A DNA stretch of 64,000 nucleotides from Anthonomus grandis grandis. Taxonomy: Eukaryota > Arthropoda > Insecta > Coleoptera > Curculionidae. The translations under genes were made by a program, and so were the position numbers. Every line of letters starts with the position of its first letter. Positions within the stretch are counted from its first letter, which is position 1. The stretch is from NCBI RefSeq assembly GCF_022605725.1, contig NC_065546.1:32980227-33044226 (forward strand), read 5' to 3'. Below the pieces are notes generated by a model that worked only from the letters and a program-made list of their open reading frames with translations, made no database searches and had not been told where the DNA came from. Of this stretch, positions 1-11,491 are shown one piece after another.

Positions 1-35
1 AAAAGTTTAACGTTAATAAGAATTTAAATTCAAAT

Positions 36-2769
36 TTGCCGGTCGAGGCAACTAGGAATCTTGAAAGTCCAATGCCATCTACTTCTAAAGCTTCTACTGT
101 GGGTATGCTAATAAATGATCAGGAAGTTTTGCTTGCTACTGTGTTAGTAAAAATTAAAGATTTCTTTGATCAATGGCATACCTTTAGAGCCATTCTTGAC
201 GGTGGAGCTCAGTCCAGTTTTATTTATAACAATTGTGCTAATAAATTACACTTATCCAAATTTAATATTATATCTATGTCCCTGCATGGTCTTAATTCTA
301 TGTATGCTACTGCCAAAAAGGGCGTGCATTGTATAATTTCATCAATTTACAATGCAAGTCATACCGTTTCACTTGATGTCGTTATTTTGGATAAAATATG
401 TGACGATTTACCTTCTGTTTCCTTTTCAAAAGAAAACTTTACTTTTCCTTCGGATTTGCAATTGGCGGACCCTTACTTTTATAAAAAAATCTCAAATCGA
501 TCTTTTGCTTGGAAATGATATTTTTCCATATATTTTACAAGATGGTAAAATTGAAACCAAATAAAACCAAATAAAACTATAAATACGTTTTTTACCACAT
601 GTAGAAATACATACATAGGAATACATAGAAATACATTCTAGTACTAATGATTTAAATCAAACATTACAAAATTTTTGGCAAATTGAAGAAGTACCAGAGA
701 TTCATGCCCAATCTAAGGATGATGAATATTGTGAAAACTATTTTTTAAACACAACTTACAGAACCGAATCGGGACGTTACGTAGTTTCTTTGCCTTTTAA
801 AATAACAGCCCCTGATTTTGGTGATACTTACAGTGTGGCTTTACGTAGATTTTTATCTCTTGAAAAACGGTTCTTACAAGACAAAGACTTTCATGCGTCT
901 TCTTTTGTAAGATTCTTTTGTTCCGAAATTTCTAATTATTTTTATATAAGTCACCATGCAGTTTTTAAAAAGGATTCGACATGTACACCCTGCTTGTAGT
1001 TTTCGACGCTAGCAGTTGTGCCAGCAACAAATTATCTTTGAATAAAGTTTTGCATACGGGACCAAAATTGCAACAAGATTTACTTAGTCTTTTGCTTAAT
1101 TTTAGATTGCATAAATATACCTTTACTTGTGATTTAAAACAAATGTTCAGAAACATTTTACTGAATCCGAAGGATCGTAATTACCAGAGAATTCTTTGGC
1201 GTTTTTCTCCCAATCAGCCTATTTTACATTACCACTTGGATACTGTTACTTTTGGAGTAGTTTGCAGCCCATTTTTAGCCATACGCACCCTTCTTATGTT
1301 AGCAGATGATTATAAAGATCTTCCTTTAGCGTCAGACATTCTTATGTCATCAAGTTATGTGGATGATTTAAACGGGGTGGAAGTAGCCCTGAGGAATTAA
1401 TTGCTATAAAAAATAAATTGGTTGAACTTTTGTCTAGGGGTGGGTTCGAGGCACGGAAATGGGCCAGTAACTGTCCTTTGCTACTTAAAACTTTACCTAA
1501 AACACATGTTGCCCAAGACATTTCGTTCGATCAGGAAGAAAATATAACTTTAAAAATTTTGGGCCTAAAATGGAATCCTATTCGAGATTCATTTTTCTAT
1601 AAAGTCGTTATTGATGATACGGGATGTACAAAACGTACTTTACTTAGTCACTGTGCTAGGGTGTTTGACCCTTGTGGCTATCTCACCCCTATTACAATTT
1701 CTATTAAATTACTAATAAAATCTCTTTGGATTGTTGGTATTGATTGGGACAAAAGACCGCCTTCTGACATTATTACTAAATAGAATAAGTTTAAGACGGA
1801 ATTAAATAATTTGCATTTGGTTGAAATTCCACGTCAAGTAGATGTTACTGAGTCTAAATCACACAAATTGTTTGGTTTTTGCGATGCATCAGAACGTGCT
1901 TATTGTGCTGTCGTATATATTCGTGTATTTTTCTCCCGAGAATTTCTTTATAAAATCTACCTTGTCTGTGCCAAATCTAAAGTAAGCCCTCTAAAGGTAG
2001 TAACTTTAGCGCGACTTGAGTTACTTGGTGCTGTTTTGCTTAGCAAATTAATGCATTATGTTTTGAATATTTTCTCACATAAAATTAAATTTGCCAACAT
2101 ATTTTCATTTACTGATAGTTCCGTTGCCTTAACATGGATTAAAAGTTCTCCTCACCATTGGCAAACGTTTGTAAGCAACCGCGTTTCTTATATTCAAGAA
2201 AAGTTTCCACCAGAATATTGACCATGTTGGCACCCTCTGAACTGAATCCAGCCGACTGTGGAAGTAGAGGCTTATGTGTCTCTGAGGTCGCAGAATTTTC
2301 GTGGAACGAGCCCAGTTTTTAATTACAAAACAGAGAGGAATGGTCTTTTACAAAATTTGAAATTCCTAGTGTCGATTCTTTTAATTTTGAGAAGAGAAAG
2401 ACTGTTTTAAATACTTTGATAACACAGCAATCTCCTCATTTTATTGAATCTTTAATTGATAAATATAATTCCTTGCCAAAGATTAAAAGAATTGTAGCTT
2501 ATATTTTGCGGGCTTCTAAGAATTTCGAGTCCTTTAAAATTAAAGCGACAGTTTTACATACTTCTTATCTTACTTTATCAGAATTAAATAATGCTCTTTA
2601 CTTACTTGTAAAATTCATCCAAAATCTCTATTTTGCTGAAGAGATAACATTGCTTAGAAATAATAAACGTATTTCGAAAAGTCTTCAGAAATTAAGACCT
2701 TTTTTAATTCAAATAAATAATATAGCTGACTTTTATAATAAGAATAAACAACACATAAAGTTTTTATAA
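36..2769 (+). pseudogene. BEL/Pao LTR-retrotransposon pol fragment (protease, RT, RNase H, start of integrase)
   Basis: Decayed polyprotein of a BEL/Pao-type LTR retrotransposon, read in several + frames. In order: an aspartic-protease-like segment (about 100-520) with LDGGAQSSF, where the usual D-S-G has become D-G-G; a reverse-transcriptase segment (about 980-1400) with LHTGPKLQQDL, the RILWRFSP block and the SSYVDDL catalytic box; a connection region (1418-1783); an RNase H-like segment (1811-2221) with FGFCDASERAY, ARLELLGA and SSVALTWIKSSP; then a frameshifted NPADCGSRG motif near 2240-2275 and the region before the integrase (2416-2769). Frameshifts and stops at about 519, 1400, 1783 and 2221 make it non-functional. 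No LTRs were recognised; the left end is cut by the window and the integrase core is missing. The family is clear from the order of motifs. Confidence 0.85.
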
Positions 2770-3149
2770 TATATACTACTAAGTTATAATCTACGTCTAT
2801 GTAACTACTTAGATTACTGAAAAATTTTGGTTTATATAAGCCTGTTTAAATGTTACTTATATAACCCTCTAGGGTAGAAAAACTCTTCCAAACTTGGTCT
2901 GGAACTTCACGTGATTGCAGAAAAGTGCATATTTCTGTTATTTTCTGGGTCAGTCCTGTAATTGATGAAATATTGATTTTGACTTCTACTTTTACTACTA
3001 AATAATTTTATTTATACTATTTTTTATATACGTTTTATACTACCTTTTAAAACTAGCTGGATAATTAATTAATGGAAATGAATTTGTCAGTCATCTATTC
3101 TTTTTCTCGCGTTTAAGCGCGATTCTAAATGCAATCTCAAGAGTCAAGT
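2770..3149. other. Unassigned AT-rich spacer
   Basis: No open frame or recognisable element end. It lies between the truncated BEL/Pao pol and a LINE fragment. I see nothing I can support here. Confidence 0.5.
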
Positions 3150-4335
3150 TCAACATATCTGAGCACCAATATAGATTTTTACCTAAGAAATCTACATTGA
3201 CCAATCTTATAAGTTTTTGTCAGTGTGTTCACAATGCTCTAAATTAAACGAAGCAAATAGATGCTATTTATACTGATATGGAGAAGGCATTTAATAAAGT
3301 AAGCATAGCAATATGATAAAGCCTTTTTCATGAAAGCAACGTCACTATTAACTTAATTGATTTATTTAAATCATCTTTGTGAATGCAACAATTTTTTGAC
3401 AGGGGTGCCAAATCTGACTTCTACAGTAGTAGATCCCCAGGGTTCCATTTTGGGACCTTTATTATTTTTGATTGTAATTAATAACCTATACACTGCAAGG
3501 GGAAAATCTGAATCTTTGCTCTTTGCGGATGATTTTAAGTTATATATCTGCTCATGTCTGCAGAGAAACTTCGATAATGTTGTAGACTAGTGTAGTACAA
3601 ATGCACTCTTTTTCAATAACAAAAAATGTTCCACTATGTCTATAACCCTGAATATTGTAGAATATTGTTACAATATTATTGGTACTTCTCCTCGGATATT
3701 TAGAAATGAAAGGGATTTGGGTGTAGTTGGAATATGCTTGTATAATTTGGTCCCTCAATATGAGGTTTAAATTAAAACCATTTTTTTCAAGGGAAATTTC
3801 TGAAGTATATATTTTTTTTAAAGTTTGGGTATTACCCAAAGCAGGGCTATGACCATTATTGACTTTTACGAAAATTTCATAGATTAACTTTGGAAAATCT
3901 ACGCATCAGAACTGGTCTTATATATCTTTAAAATTTTAACAAACAAAATTGATTCCTCCGAAAATTCTTTTAATGCTACCGTTTTTTGGTTTGTTAGAAA
4001 TACCAGACAAATAATGTTTTATTTAAGCCACCCTAGAACTAATACTTATAAAAATTCACCCATTTATAAAATGTGCACTTATTTAAATATTTATACGTGT
4101 GATTTAGATTTAGACCTTTTAGATTTAAATAAACTTACCGAAATTATTGACGATAAACTGTAATTATGCTTCTCAGATTCAGGCCTAAGATAACTTCGTG
4201 TTATTCTTTTTTCCTTCGTCTTAGGTTTCATTGTTTTTGTTTTTTATTGGATTTGAATGTACATATTTTCCTTTATATATATGTGTCTGCAATTGGCCCT
4301 TGGGCTTTTGATACTTAATAAATAAATAAATAATT
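3150..4335 (+). pseudogene. Non-LTR retrotransposon (LINE) RT fragment with AATA tail
   Basis: Decayed reverse transcriptase of a LINE on the + strand. Visible blocks are YRFLPKKSTLTNL (about 3170-3215), a degenerate YTDMEKAF finger motif (about 3270), DPQGSILGPLLFL (about 3430-3470, where G-x-PQG is expected) and the catalytic box LLFADDFKLY (about 3516-3545; FADD instead of the commoner YADD). Frames change several times with stops, so it is dead. The copy ends in a short AATA repeat at about 4318-4335, the kind of tail many insect LINEs leave. The clade (Jockey, CR1 or related) cannot be fixed by eye. Confidence 0.75.
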
Positions 4336-4599
4336 ACTCGTCAGGAATGATTTAAATAAATAAATAAAAACGACTTTTATTAACCTTTATAAGTTACAAA
4401 AAAATAAGATACTTAAGTACAATGGAAACAAAGAAAAAGTTTGTGTAAACTTAAAGGACGAAGTGTAGCAAGCTGCTATTCTCACTCAACCCATTTAAGG
4501 TTCACCTAAGATAAAATATTTGAATACTTAAATAATGCGCTATTCTTGACATATGTTGTATAACTATTCTTCAAGAAAACAAAATTAATACCCTGTCGG
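4336..4599. other. Unassigned; possibly 3' UTR of the minus-strand LINE to its right
   Basis: AT-rich, with another short AAATA run at about 4352-4370 and no coding signal. It may be 3' flank or 3' UTR of the split LINE whose tail is at 4600-4801. The exact 3' end of that LINE was not found. Confidence 0.35.
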
Positions 4600-4801
4600 T
4601 TCATGACTAACCCATGTTGGCAACAGAAAATGGACCTCCCTCAGTCGCAGCAAAAGCATCGAAAGCACCCCGCGCCCACCGCAGGTCATCACCCAGCATC
4701 CCCCTGCATGTTCACACTTGTCTGTCCGTTAGAAACTGTCGAGATTTAAATTTAAATTTATTTATATTAAGAATTTTAAAATTATCTGGTATGAGATTAT
4801 A
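4600..4801 (-). pseudogene. 3' end of a LINE ORF2 split by the 4802-11491 insertion
   Basis: Read on the minus strand, the bases just left of the palindromic element continue the C-terminus of the LINE RT that breaks off at 11492. The joined reading is FNVISI followed by YNLIPDNFKILN and a stop at about 4720, which fits the usual C-terminus of Jockey/CR1-type ORF2. A GC-richer stretch at 4610-4735 then acts as 3' UTR. This shows that the whole 4802-11491 block was inserted into an older LINE. A short + strand open frame across this region is not a gene. Confidence 0.6.
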
Positions 4802-5325
4802 CAGTGAGAGCCAAAAGTCCGGAATAAATTCATTTAAAATTAAGGGTTACTTCAAAAAAAAAACACTCGGACACGTCGATTTTTATTTTTAACTGCGGGT
4901 TTTCTTACTATAATTTTATGTATACAGGGTGGTCCAAAAATAAGTTACGAATATCAACTTCAATTTTTGAAATGGAAATACCTATTTTTTATTCTGTATT
5001 CTTAAAGAACAGAAAATTCTAGACATATTTTATGTACAATGTCCTATACCTATCTTATTTATTTATTTATTTATTTATAACATCAAGTTATTGTTACACA
5101 GTTATAATAAGTTATTAAAATATCAAAATTATGCAGTTATATTCCCCTAAATGCAAGCATCTGTATGGGAAGTAATAAATGAACAGTGTACAATAAACAT
5201 TTTTCTTCTGTTCAACTTATTTAAAGAAAAAATATATACATTAATATGAGCTCCTAAGTATATTTATAAAATAATAACAGTGAAAAGTACCTAAATAATT
5301 TAACAAGAAAAGGCATCTACTAATA

Positions 5326-8270
5326 TTAGGATACAACAGACTTAAACTTATTAAGATTGTTTACAATATATTCCTTCACTATTTTTGAAATTTTTTTATT
5401 TTTGATGTTTCTAATATGTTTAGGTAATAAATTGTACAGTTTTGGTCCTATAAATTTAATGGATCTCTTTCCGAACTCACTATAGCATACAGGAAGAATT
5501 AGTTGATTATCTTCATTAGATCTAGTGTTTTGGTTATGGTTTATTGGATATCTAATATTTTCACGATTGTGTATGAAGCAACAAACAGTTATACAGAATA
5601 AAGTTCTTATGTTTATATAGGTTTCATTATAAATTTCTTTAGTAGGGTATAAGAATGGTTTTTTAAGGATTATTTTTAATATTTTATTCTGCATTATCTG
5701 AAGAGGATTTAAAGAATTGTAATGCATACTGCCCCAGAGTAATATTCCATATCTTAGTATTGATTCCACTAAACATTGGTATATGGTTATAAGCATATTT
5801 CTGTCTAAAATATTTCTAATAGTGTAAAATTTGTAGACTAGGAAATTTAATTTGTTTGTTAAATGTGCAGTATGTAAGTCCCATTTCATGTTACTATCAA
5901 TGATAATTTCCAAATACTTTACATTTGATTCTTCCTGTATTTTATCTGGTAGATTTTGAATATCTAAGTGTGTGAACAATGGTCGATTTATTTTAGTCTT
6001 TGAGAATGCAATATAGTTGGTTTTTTGGACATTTAATGTTAATTTGTATATATCAAGCCATTTTTTTACAAGCATAATTCCAGTTTGAGCACATTTTTTT
6101 ACTTCTTCCCACGTATCTCCGTCAAAAGCAACAACAGTATCATCTGCGTATGAAATAATTATACCGTTTATGTTTAAAGTTGTAAGTAAGTTGATGTACA
6201 GAATAAACAACAGGGGTCCCAGAACGGTCCCCTGTGGAATCCCAATTCTTACTGTACATGGGTCACTTAAAGTGTCATCTATTTTAACGTACTGTTGCCG
6301 CTCCACAAGATAGTTCGCAAAGACCTGTAACACGAGACCCCTCACCCCGTTTTTCTCAAGGACATCAAGAAGCTGTTTGTGGGGCACCGTGTCAAAGGCC
6401 TTCGCCAGATCCAAAAATATTGCACTAAGCACTTTTTGCCAAAGTCCAATTTATACCTTACATGTTCAATGAGTTTGTGCATGGCATCGCCAGTACTCAA
6501 GCCCGAAGAAAAACCAAACTGGTTTTCAGACAAAAGTCCATTTTTATCCAAAAACCCGGCTAGTCGCTCCTTTAAATACTTTTCGTACAATTTTGCGAAA
6601 TTAGAAATTGTACTGATTGGTCTGTAATTATCAATTAAACTTTTGTCTCCAGATTTAAAAATGGGGGTTATAATGGATGTTTTAAAAGATTTAGGAATAA
6701 TTCCGGTTTTAAAGATTAAGTTCATTATATATGTCAAGGGTTCAATTAGATAAATGTGAAGTTTTTTAATTAGTTTTGCTGAAATACCATCATGTCCCGG
6801 AGCACTGTTACTTTTTAAGGAGTTTATATGCTTTATTAGTTCATTGTGATCTACTGGCCTTAAGAACATTGAGTTATTTGCATTTTTTAATTGAAATATA
6901 TTTGACGAGTTTGGTATTTTGTTGTACATATCGAGGCCTATCTTAGAGAAGTAATCATTACAAAAATTTGCTTTTTCTTTTAAATTGCAATTATTTTTAG
7001 CTTCCATGGGAATTTTAATAGGGATTTTATTTTGTTTTTTATATTTATTGTTATATTCAGATAATATTTCGTATATTTTCTTTAAGTTATTTTTATTTTC
7101 ATTAATTTTTGTCTTGTAGTAAAGGTTTTTTGTGTATTCAATTATTTTTTTTTAAATTATTACGGTATCTTTTATACTCTCTTTCTTTTTCTTCAAGTTA
7201 TTTTGTAATTGTTTTTTTAATCTATCTCTTTTTTTTATTGGTACAATAATGCCATTTGTGATCCAGGGTTTAATTTTTTTGTTAGTTTTATTGTAAAAAA
7301 TTGATGTTGTTTTACATTTTAAGTAAAGTTCTAAAAATTTGTTTATGAAAAGTGTATAGGCTTCTTCTGGATTGTTTGTTTTAGACACGTCATTCCAATT
7401 TTCATTCTCAAATAAATAATTTAGGTTTATGTAATTTATTTTATTTTTAACATCAGTTTTTACAATATTTTCTATTCTCTTAATATTTAAAGCATGTGAA
7501 AAATTTAACATTATTGGAATTTGATCCGTTATATCATAATTTATTATATACGGTTTTGTGTGAATGTTAATTAGTTTATTATTGTTCTTTACAAATATAT
7601 GATCTAAACATGTGCCTGATTCTGGCCTGGTGATTCAGTTTATATGTGATTGAAAACCATATGAACTTAATGTTGAAATGTAATTTACCACGTTTAAATC
7701 AGTATTATTTAAGAGATTAATATTTATGTCTCCAACTAAAATTTCAACATTATTTGACTTGTTTCCTGACTTTCCTGTAAAATATACATTAAGATCCTGT
7801 ACAAAATTTTCGATAGATGAGTGAGGAGATCGATAGATACAAGAGATTTCATAGTGCACATTTTTATGTTCCAAAGTTATTCGACCCACCTTTATTTTAG
7901 TGGAATCAAGTTCATAAAATGCCACTTTAGCATTTAGATTGTCTCTTACCATAATAAGAACACCATCATTTCGTGTGATATTTCCATTACTATAGTGAGT
8001 GGTAAAGCCTTGAATAGTAAATTCTAAAAAAGAGGTGAGTTGAAAACATTCACTTAGGACTATAACATCACAGAAAGAAATTTTGAAAGTCTCTAAAAAT
8101 AGTAACAGTTCATCAAAGTTTTTTTTTACACTTCTTATGTTAACATGCATTATATTTAAAAGTTTTTTATCTGTGTCTATTTTACCACAGATCTCTACAG
8201 GCTCCACAGTTTCACTAAAAATTTCACTGGATATCGTTTCAAGCAGCTCCACTTCTTGTTGTCTAGCCAT
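5326..8270 (-). pseudogene. LINE ORF2: apurinic-type endonuclease and reverse transcriptase, frameshifted
   Basis: Start ATG at 8270. The endonuclease part has MHVNIRSVKKN near the N-terminus, VLSECF, YRSPHSS, VGDININLL and, after an in-frame stop at 7635-7637, CLDHIFVKN and TDQIPIM. After a frameshift near 7150, the RT shows NSAPGHDGISAK, NYRPISTISNFAKLYE, LSENQFGFSSGLST, a second frameshift near 6420, LDLAKAFDTVPH, GIPQGTVLGPLLF and the catalytic SYADDTVV, then the thumb and a C-terminus ending at 5326. Endonuclease followed by RT is diagnostic of a non-LTR element that nicks DNA and primes cDNA on the target. At least one stop and two frameshifts make this copy inactive. Confidence 0.85.
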
Positions 8271-9389
8271 AATTTATTTTACTTTTTAATACTTCTAGAT
8301 GGTATAGGTTTGTGGGGCATTCAGAATCTGTGGCATCATGTTTGAGATTATGGTTCGTTTTATATTTTTTATTTGAATGTTCACAATTCACGCATTTCCT
8401 ATTTTCTTTATTTTGGGTTAAGTGACAGTCCTTTCGATTATGTTCTCCTCCACAGTATGAACAGGTGGTTTCATTTGGGCAGTCTGGACTTTTGTGGTAA
8501 TATCCACAACATTTAAAACACTGTTTTACTGCTAAATTTTCATATGCAGGGTATCGTTCCCATCCACTGTATATTTTTTTGGTCCACATGATTTTTTTAA
8601 AGAGGTTTGGGGAACAGTCGGCGAAGATGGTTAATTTATTTAATTTTATTTCTTTGTTTAATTTAGTTCCTTCATAAAGGTAATTTTAAATGAATCTTCA
8701 TTATTAAAAAATGTATTTTGCATTCTTATAGATTTTTCAATTTCTTCAGTTGCTGATTTATTCTTGGCAGGATATCCAACTATTTTGACCTGCGGATTTC
8801 GTAATGTTGTTTCCTCTACCTCATAGTAATCACCCAGTTTTTGTTTAATTTCATTTTTTAGTTTCGTAACACTCTCTGTGTCATTGCATTTAATTATTAA
8901 ACTTCCGTGGTGTGAAGATCGGGTTTTATCAATACTTACATTAATATCTGCAGGTTTGATGTTCTCCATTATATCGGTTTTTGTTTCTTGAGAGTCCTGT
9001 GTGCCCTTTGGTTTTATAATTAAGTTTGGCCGATTTTTTGTTTTTATTGGTATGGATGATTTGTTGTTTACAACCTCTGCAAATGATGGTATTGCTGATG
9101 CTTGGATGGCTTCGATTTTTTACTTTAAGTCTTTTACTTCTTGCTTAAAAAGTGAGATTATTTCATCCTTACTTAATATTATTTCTTGCTTGCTTTGTAC
9201 AAGATCATTCAAAAGTTTAAGTCCGTGAAAGTCATTGCAATTTTTGCAGAAGAACTTCATAACACGATCTTTTAATTCTATCACTTTTACTTCAGAGGAC
9301 GTAAGAGCTGCACAACCCTTACACAATCTCTTTAAACAGTTGTCACATTTAAATGTTCGCGTAACTTGCTTGCAAAAATCGCACTCCAT
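8263..9389 (-). pseudogene. LINE ORF1 (gag-like) with PHD-type and CCHC zinc fingers
   Basis: Three frame-shifted blocks on the minus strand. The N-terminal block (9389-9120) has a PHD-like pattern: CDFC, CDNC, LCKGC and FCKNC, followed by a lysine-rich helical stretch. The middle block (8969-8658) resembles the RNA-binding fold of Jockey gag proteins. The C-terminal block (8589-8263) has cysteine knuckles CFKCCGYYHKSPDC and CSYCGGEHNRKDC, and a third CVNC cluster. Its TAG stop overlaps the ORF2 start in ATGGCTAG (8270-8263). Such proteins coat the element RNA. Two frameshifts (about 9110 and 8620) break it. Confidence 0.75.
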
Positions 9390-9953
9390 TTCGAAATTTT
9401 CGATTTTAAAATTGGAACGTAGCTACTTCATTCCATTGTTAATGCATTCTTGCGCGGGTTCAACACAAACATAAACAATGATAATTTTGCAGCAAATTGG
9501 ATGTTTTTGGTGAAAATAATTATGTTTAGCTAAGTAAGGCACTATCTATTTTATAGATTCACCGTTTTTCAGAATTAATATGCACTCGGAACACTTTTAT
9601 TTACGCCGTTTTACGGAGCAACATTTCACGCGTTATATATCGACTAGTTGAGTTGTCATTATCTTTGTTGTCTATGTCTTTATGTCATTATCTTTGTTGT
9701 CTAAGTTGTTATCTTCATTTGTTTTTGAGTTATTGACAGTTGAAGATCGGCATATTTGCACTTTTGACATGTTATAAAATCCAAACGGTTAGACATAGAC
9801 AAATGCGGTTTGCACTTTTTATCGAATCTTTTTTAAAACTAGCTAGTAAGTTTCAACAGGTACTGAGAAATTTACGGTTGAATTTTTAAAAAAACATTCA
9901 AAATATTAATGTATTTAATCAAAAGTATTGTATAAACGTTGAACAAAAAGAAA

Positions 9954-10887
9954 CTATTCTAATCTAGACCGAATTAAATGTTCAAATTGAGCCCCATTAA
10001 CTTCTTGACAGTAAGCGAGTCTTAATTCGAATTCTCTCAGAACGTTGCGTATCATTTCTTGAGGTATTCGTTGAATCTCATTTCTTATATTATTTCTCAA
10101 TTCTTCTAAATTGTTGGGTTTATTTACATATACTCTATGCTTTAAATAACCCCACAAAAAGAAGTCCAAAGGAGTCAAGTCGGGGGACCTAGCAGGCCAC
10201 TTTAATTGACCCGTTCGCCCAATCCATCGATCCGGAAATACCTTACTTAAATATTGGCGCACGGCTCTGCTGAAGTGTGGCGGCGCGCCATCTTGCTGGA
10301 ACCAAATTGGAGCTTCTGGAATATTGGGATTATTTGCATTTGGAAACATCAAACATAAAGCGGGAATCAGTTCGTTCCTTAAGAATTCCAAATAACGTTG
10401 ACCTGTTAAGGTACCTTCGAAGAAAAATAGACCTATGTCTCTGTCATTGATAATGCCGGCTCAAACATTCACAGATTGAGGATATTGGGTATGAGCTTCA
10501 ATCACCCAATTTGGATTGGAGGAAGACCAGTAACGGCAGTTCTGTCTGTTCACTGTACCATTGAGGCAGAAGGTCGACTCGTCAGAAAAAATTATGTAGA
10601 TGTAGTGCTGCCTGTCTAGTCGGTGTATGAGGATTTTCTTCAATGGACAAAACAACATTTAACTTCTTTTCCTCGGAAATTGAGGGACGACCCGATCTGG
10701 GTCGATCTCTGACGTGACCTAATTCCCTAAATTTTCTTTCTAGTTTACTAACGGTAGACTGAGATATTGTCTTATCAGGATGCTTGGTATTAAACATTTC
10801 ACAAACCTGGTGTTGGGTCCTAATGCCATCACCACATCCTATCATAATTAGTATTTCTATTCTCTCAGTTTCACTTAACTTATTCAT
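9954..10887 (-). pseudogene. DD41D mariner-like transposase, broken
   Basis: Starts at ATG 10887 (MNKLSETERIEIL) with a helix-turn-helix region and an arginine-rich linker RDRPRSGRPSI. The DDE part follows after a small deletion near 10590: FSDESTFCLNG (first Asp), a TGA where Trp of NVWAG is expected (about 10459), FQQDGAPPHF (second Asp) and SPDLTPLDFF (third Asp). I count 41 residues between the second and third catalytic Asp, the DD41D spacing. The C-terminus ends at 9954. The enzyme would cut and paste the element at TA sites. The internal deletion and the stop show it is dead. Confidence 0.8.
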
Positions 10888-11491
10888 CTTTTCAGGCAAT
10901 ATTAAATTTGACAATAAACAAGGATAAGACTGCTTGTTACCTGTCACTTCAAAAAATGATGACAACATCATTGCAACAATGGATGAAAAAAACACAACAA
11001 ACAAGGTTACCTTAGTAAGGGTGTTACATAGTTGCATGAATTATTGTATGTTCAGAAATTTAACCGTAAATTTCTCAGTATCTAACTAGCTAGTGTCAAC
11101 AGATGGTTTTAAAAAAGCTTCGATAAAAAGTGCAAACCGCATTTGTCTATGTCTAACCGTTTGGATTTTATAACATGTCAAAAGTGCAAATATGCCGATA
11201 TTCAACTGTTAATAACTCAAAAAACAAATGAAGATAGGTATAGGACATTGTACATGAAATATGTCTGGAATTTTCTGTTCTTTAAGAATACAGAATAAAA
11301 AATAGGTATTTTTATTTCAAAAATTGAAGTTGATGGTCGTAACTTATTTTTGGACCACCCTGTATACATAAAATTATAGTAAGAAAACCCGCAGTTAAAA
11401 ATAAAAATCGACGTGTCCGAGCGTTTTTTTTTTGGAACATAAACAACCCTGAATTTTAAATGAATTTATTTCGGACTTTTGGCTCTCACTG

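Larger units (their letters stand above)
5060..9707 (-). mobile_element. Nearly full-length Jockey/CR1-type LINE nested in the DD41D element
   Basis: About 4.65 kb on the minus strand. The 3' end is an (AATA)n tail, seen on the + strand as repeated TTAT at 5060-5078. The 5' UTR starts near 9707. The bases flanking it (TATCTT on both sides) suggest a short target duplication. It carries ORF1 (gag-like; PHD-type and CCHC zinc fingers) and ORF2 (endonuclease plus RT). A few frameshifts and stops make it inactive, but its near-complete length shows it is the youngest layer of this nest. Confidence 0.8.
4925..11362 (-). mobile_element. DD41D (rosa-type) mariner-like transposon, interrupted by a LINE
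   Basis: The terminal repeats begin CAGGGTGGTCCAAAAATAAG at 4925 and end in the complement at 11362, next to TA. They are long, at least 135 bp: the arm 4925-5059 matches 11230-11362 inverted, and 9708-9880 continues the match to 11060-11225 on the other side of the inserted LINE. Long TIRs are known for DD41D/rosa elements. The transposase (minus strand, 9954-10887) is broken. Without the LINE the element would be about 1.8 kb. Confidence 0.75.
4802..11491. mobile_element. Palindromic element, arms 4802-4924 and 11363-11491, TA flanks
   Basis: The left end CAGTGAGAGCCAAAAGTCCG is repeated in inverted orientation at the right end (…GGCTCTCACTG). The two arms (123 and 129 bp) are inverted copies along their whole length, and both outer ends are flanked by TA. 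If the DD41D element between them and one TA are removed, the arms join into a near-perfect palindrome centred on TATA (TTTTATGTATACATAAAA). I read it as a foldback/MITE-type Tc1-mariner relative whose dyad centre served as the target of the next insertion. The alternative is one element with compound terminal repeats. Confidence 0.65.

Noticed and set aside
1..2769. Endogenous retrovirus or functional retrotransposon
   Set aside because: Motifs fit BEL/Pao pol; no envelope or LTR seen and many frame breaks.
4614..4892. 92-aa + strand ORF
   Set aside because: It runs across a LINE 3' UTR (minus) into the arm of a palindromic element; the frame is accidental.
4802..11491. Reading the whole block as one mariner with about 250-bp TIRs
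   Set aside because: Two distinct terminus types lie in series and the outer arms form a self-complete palindrome centred on TA, so two elements explain it better; kept as the alternative.
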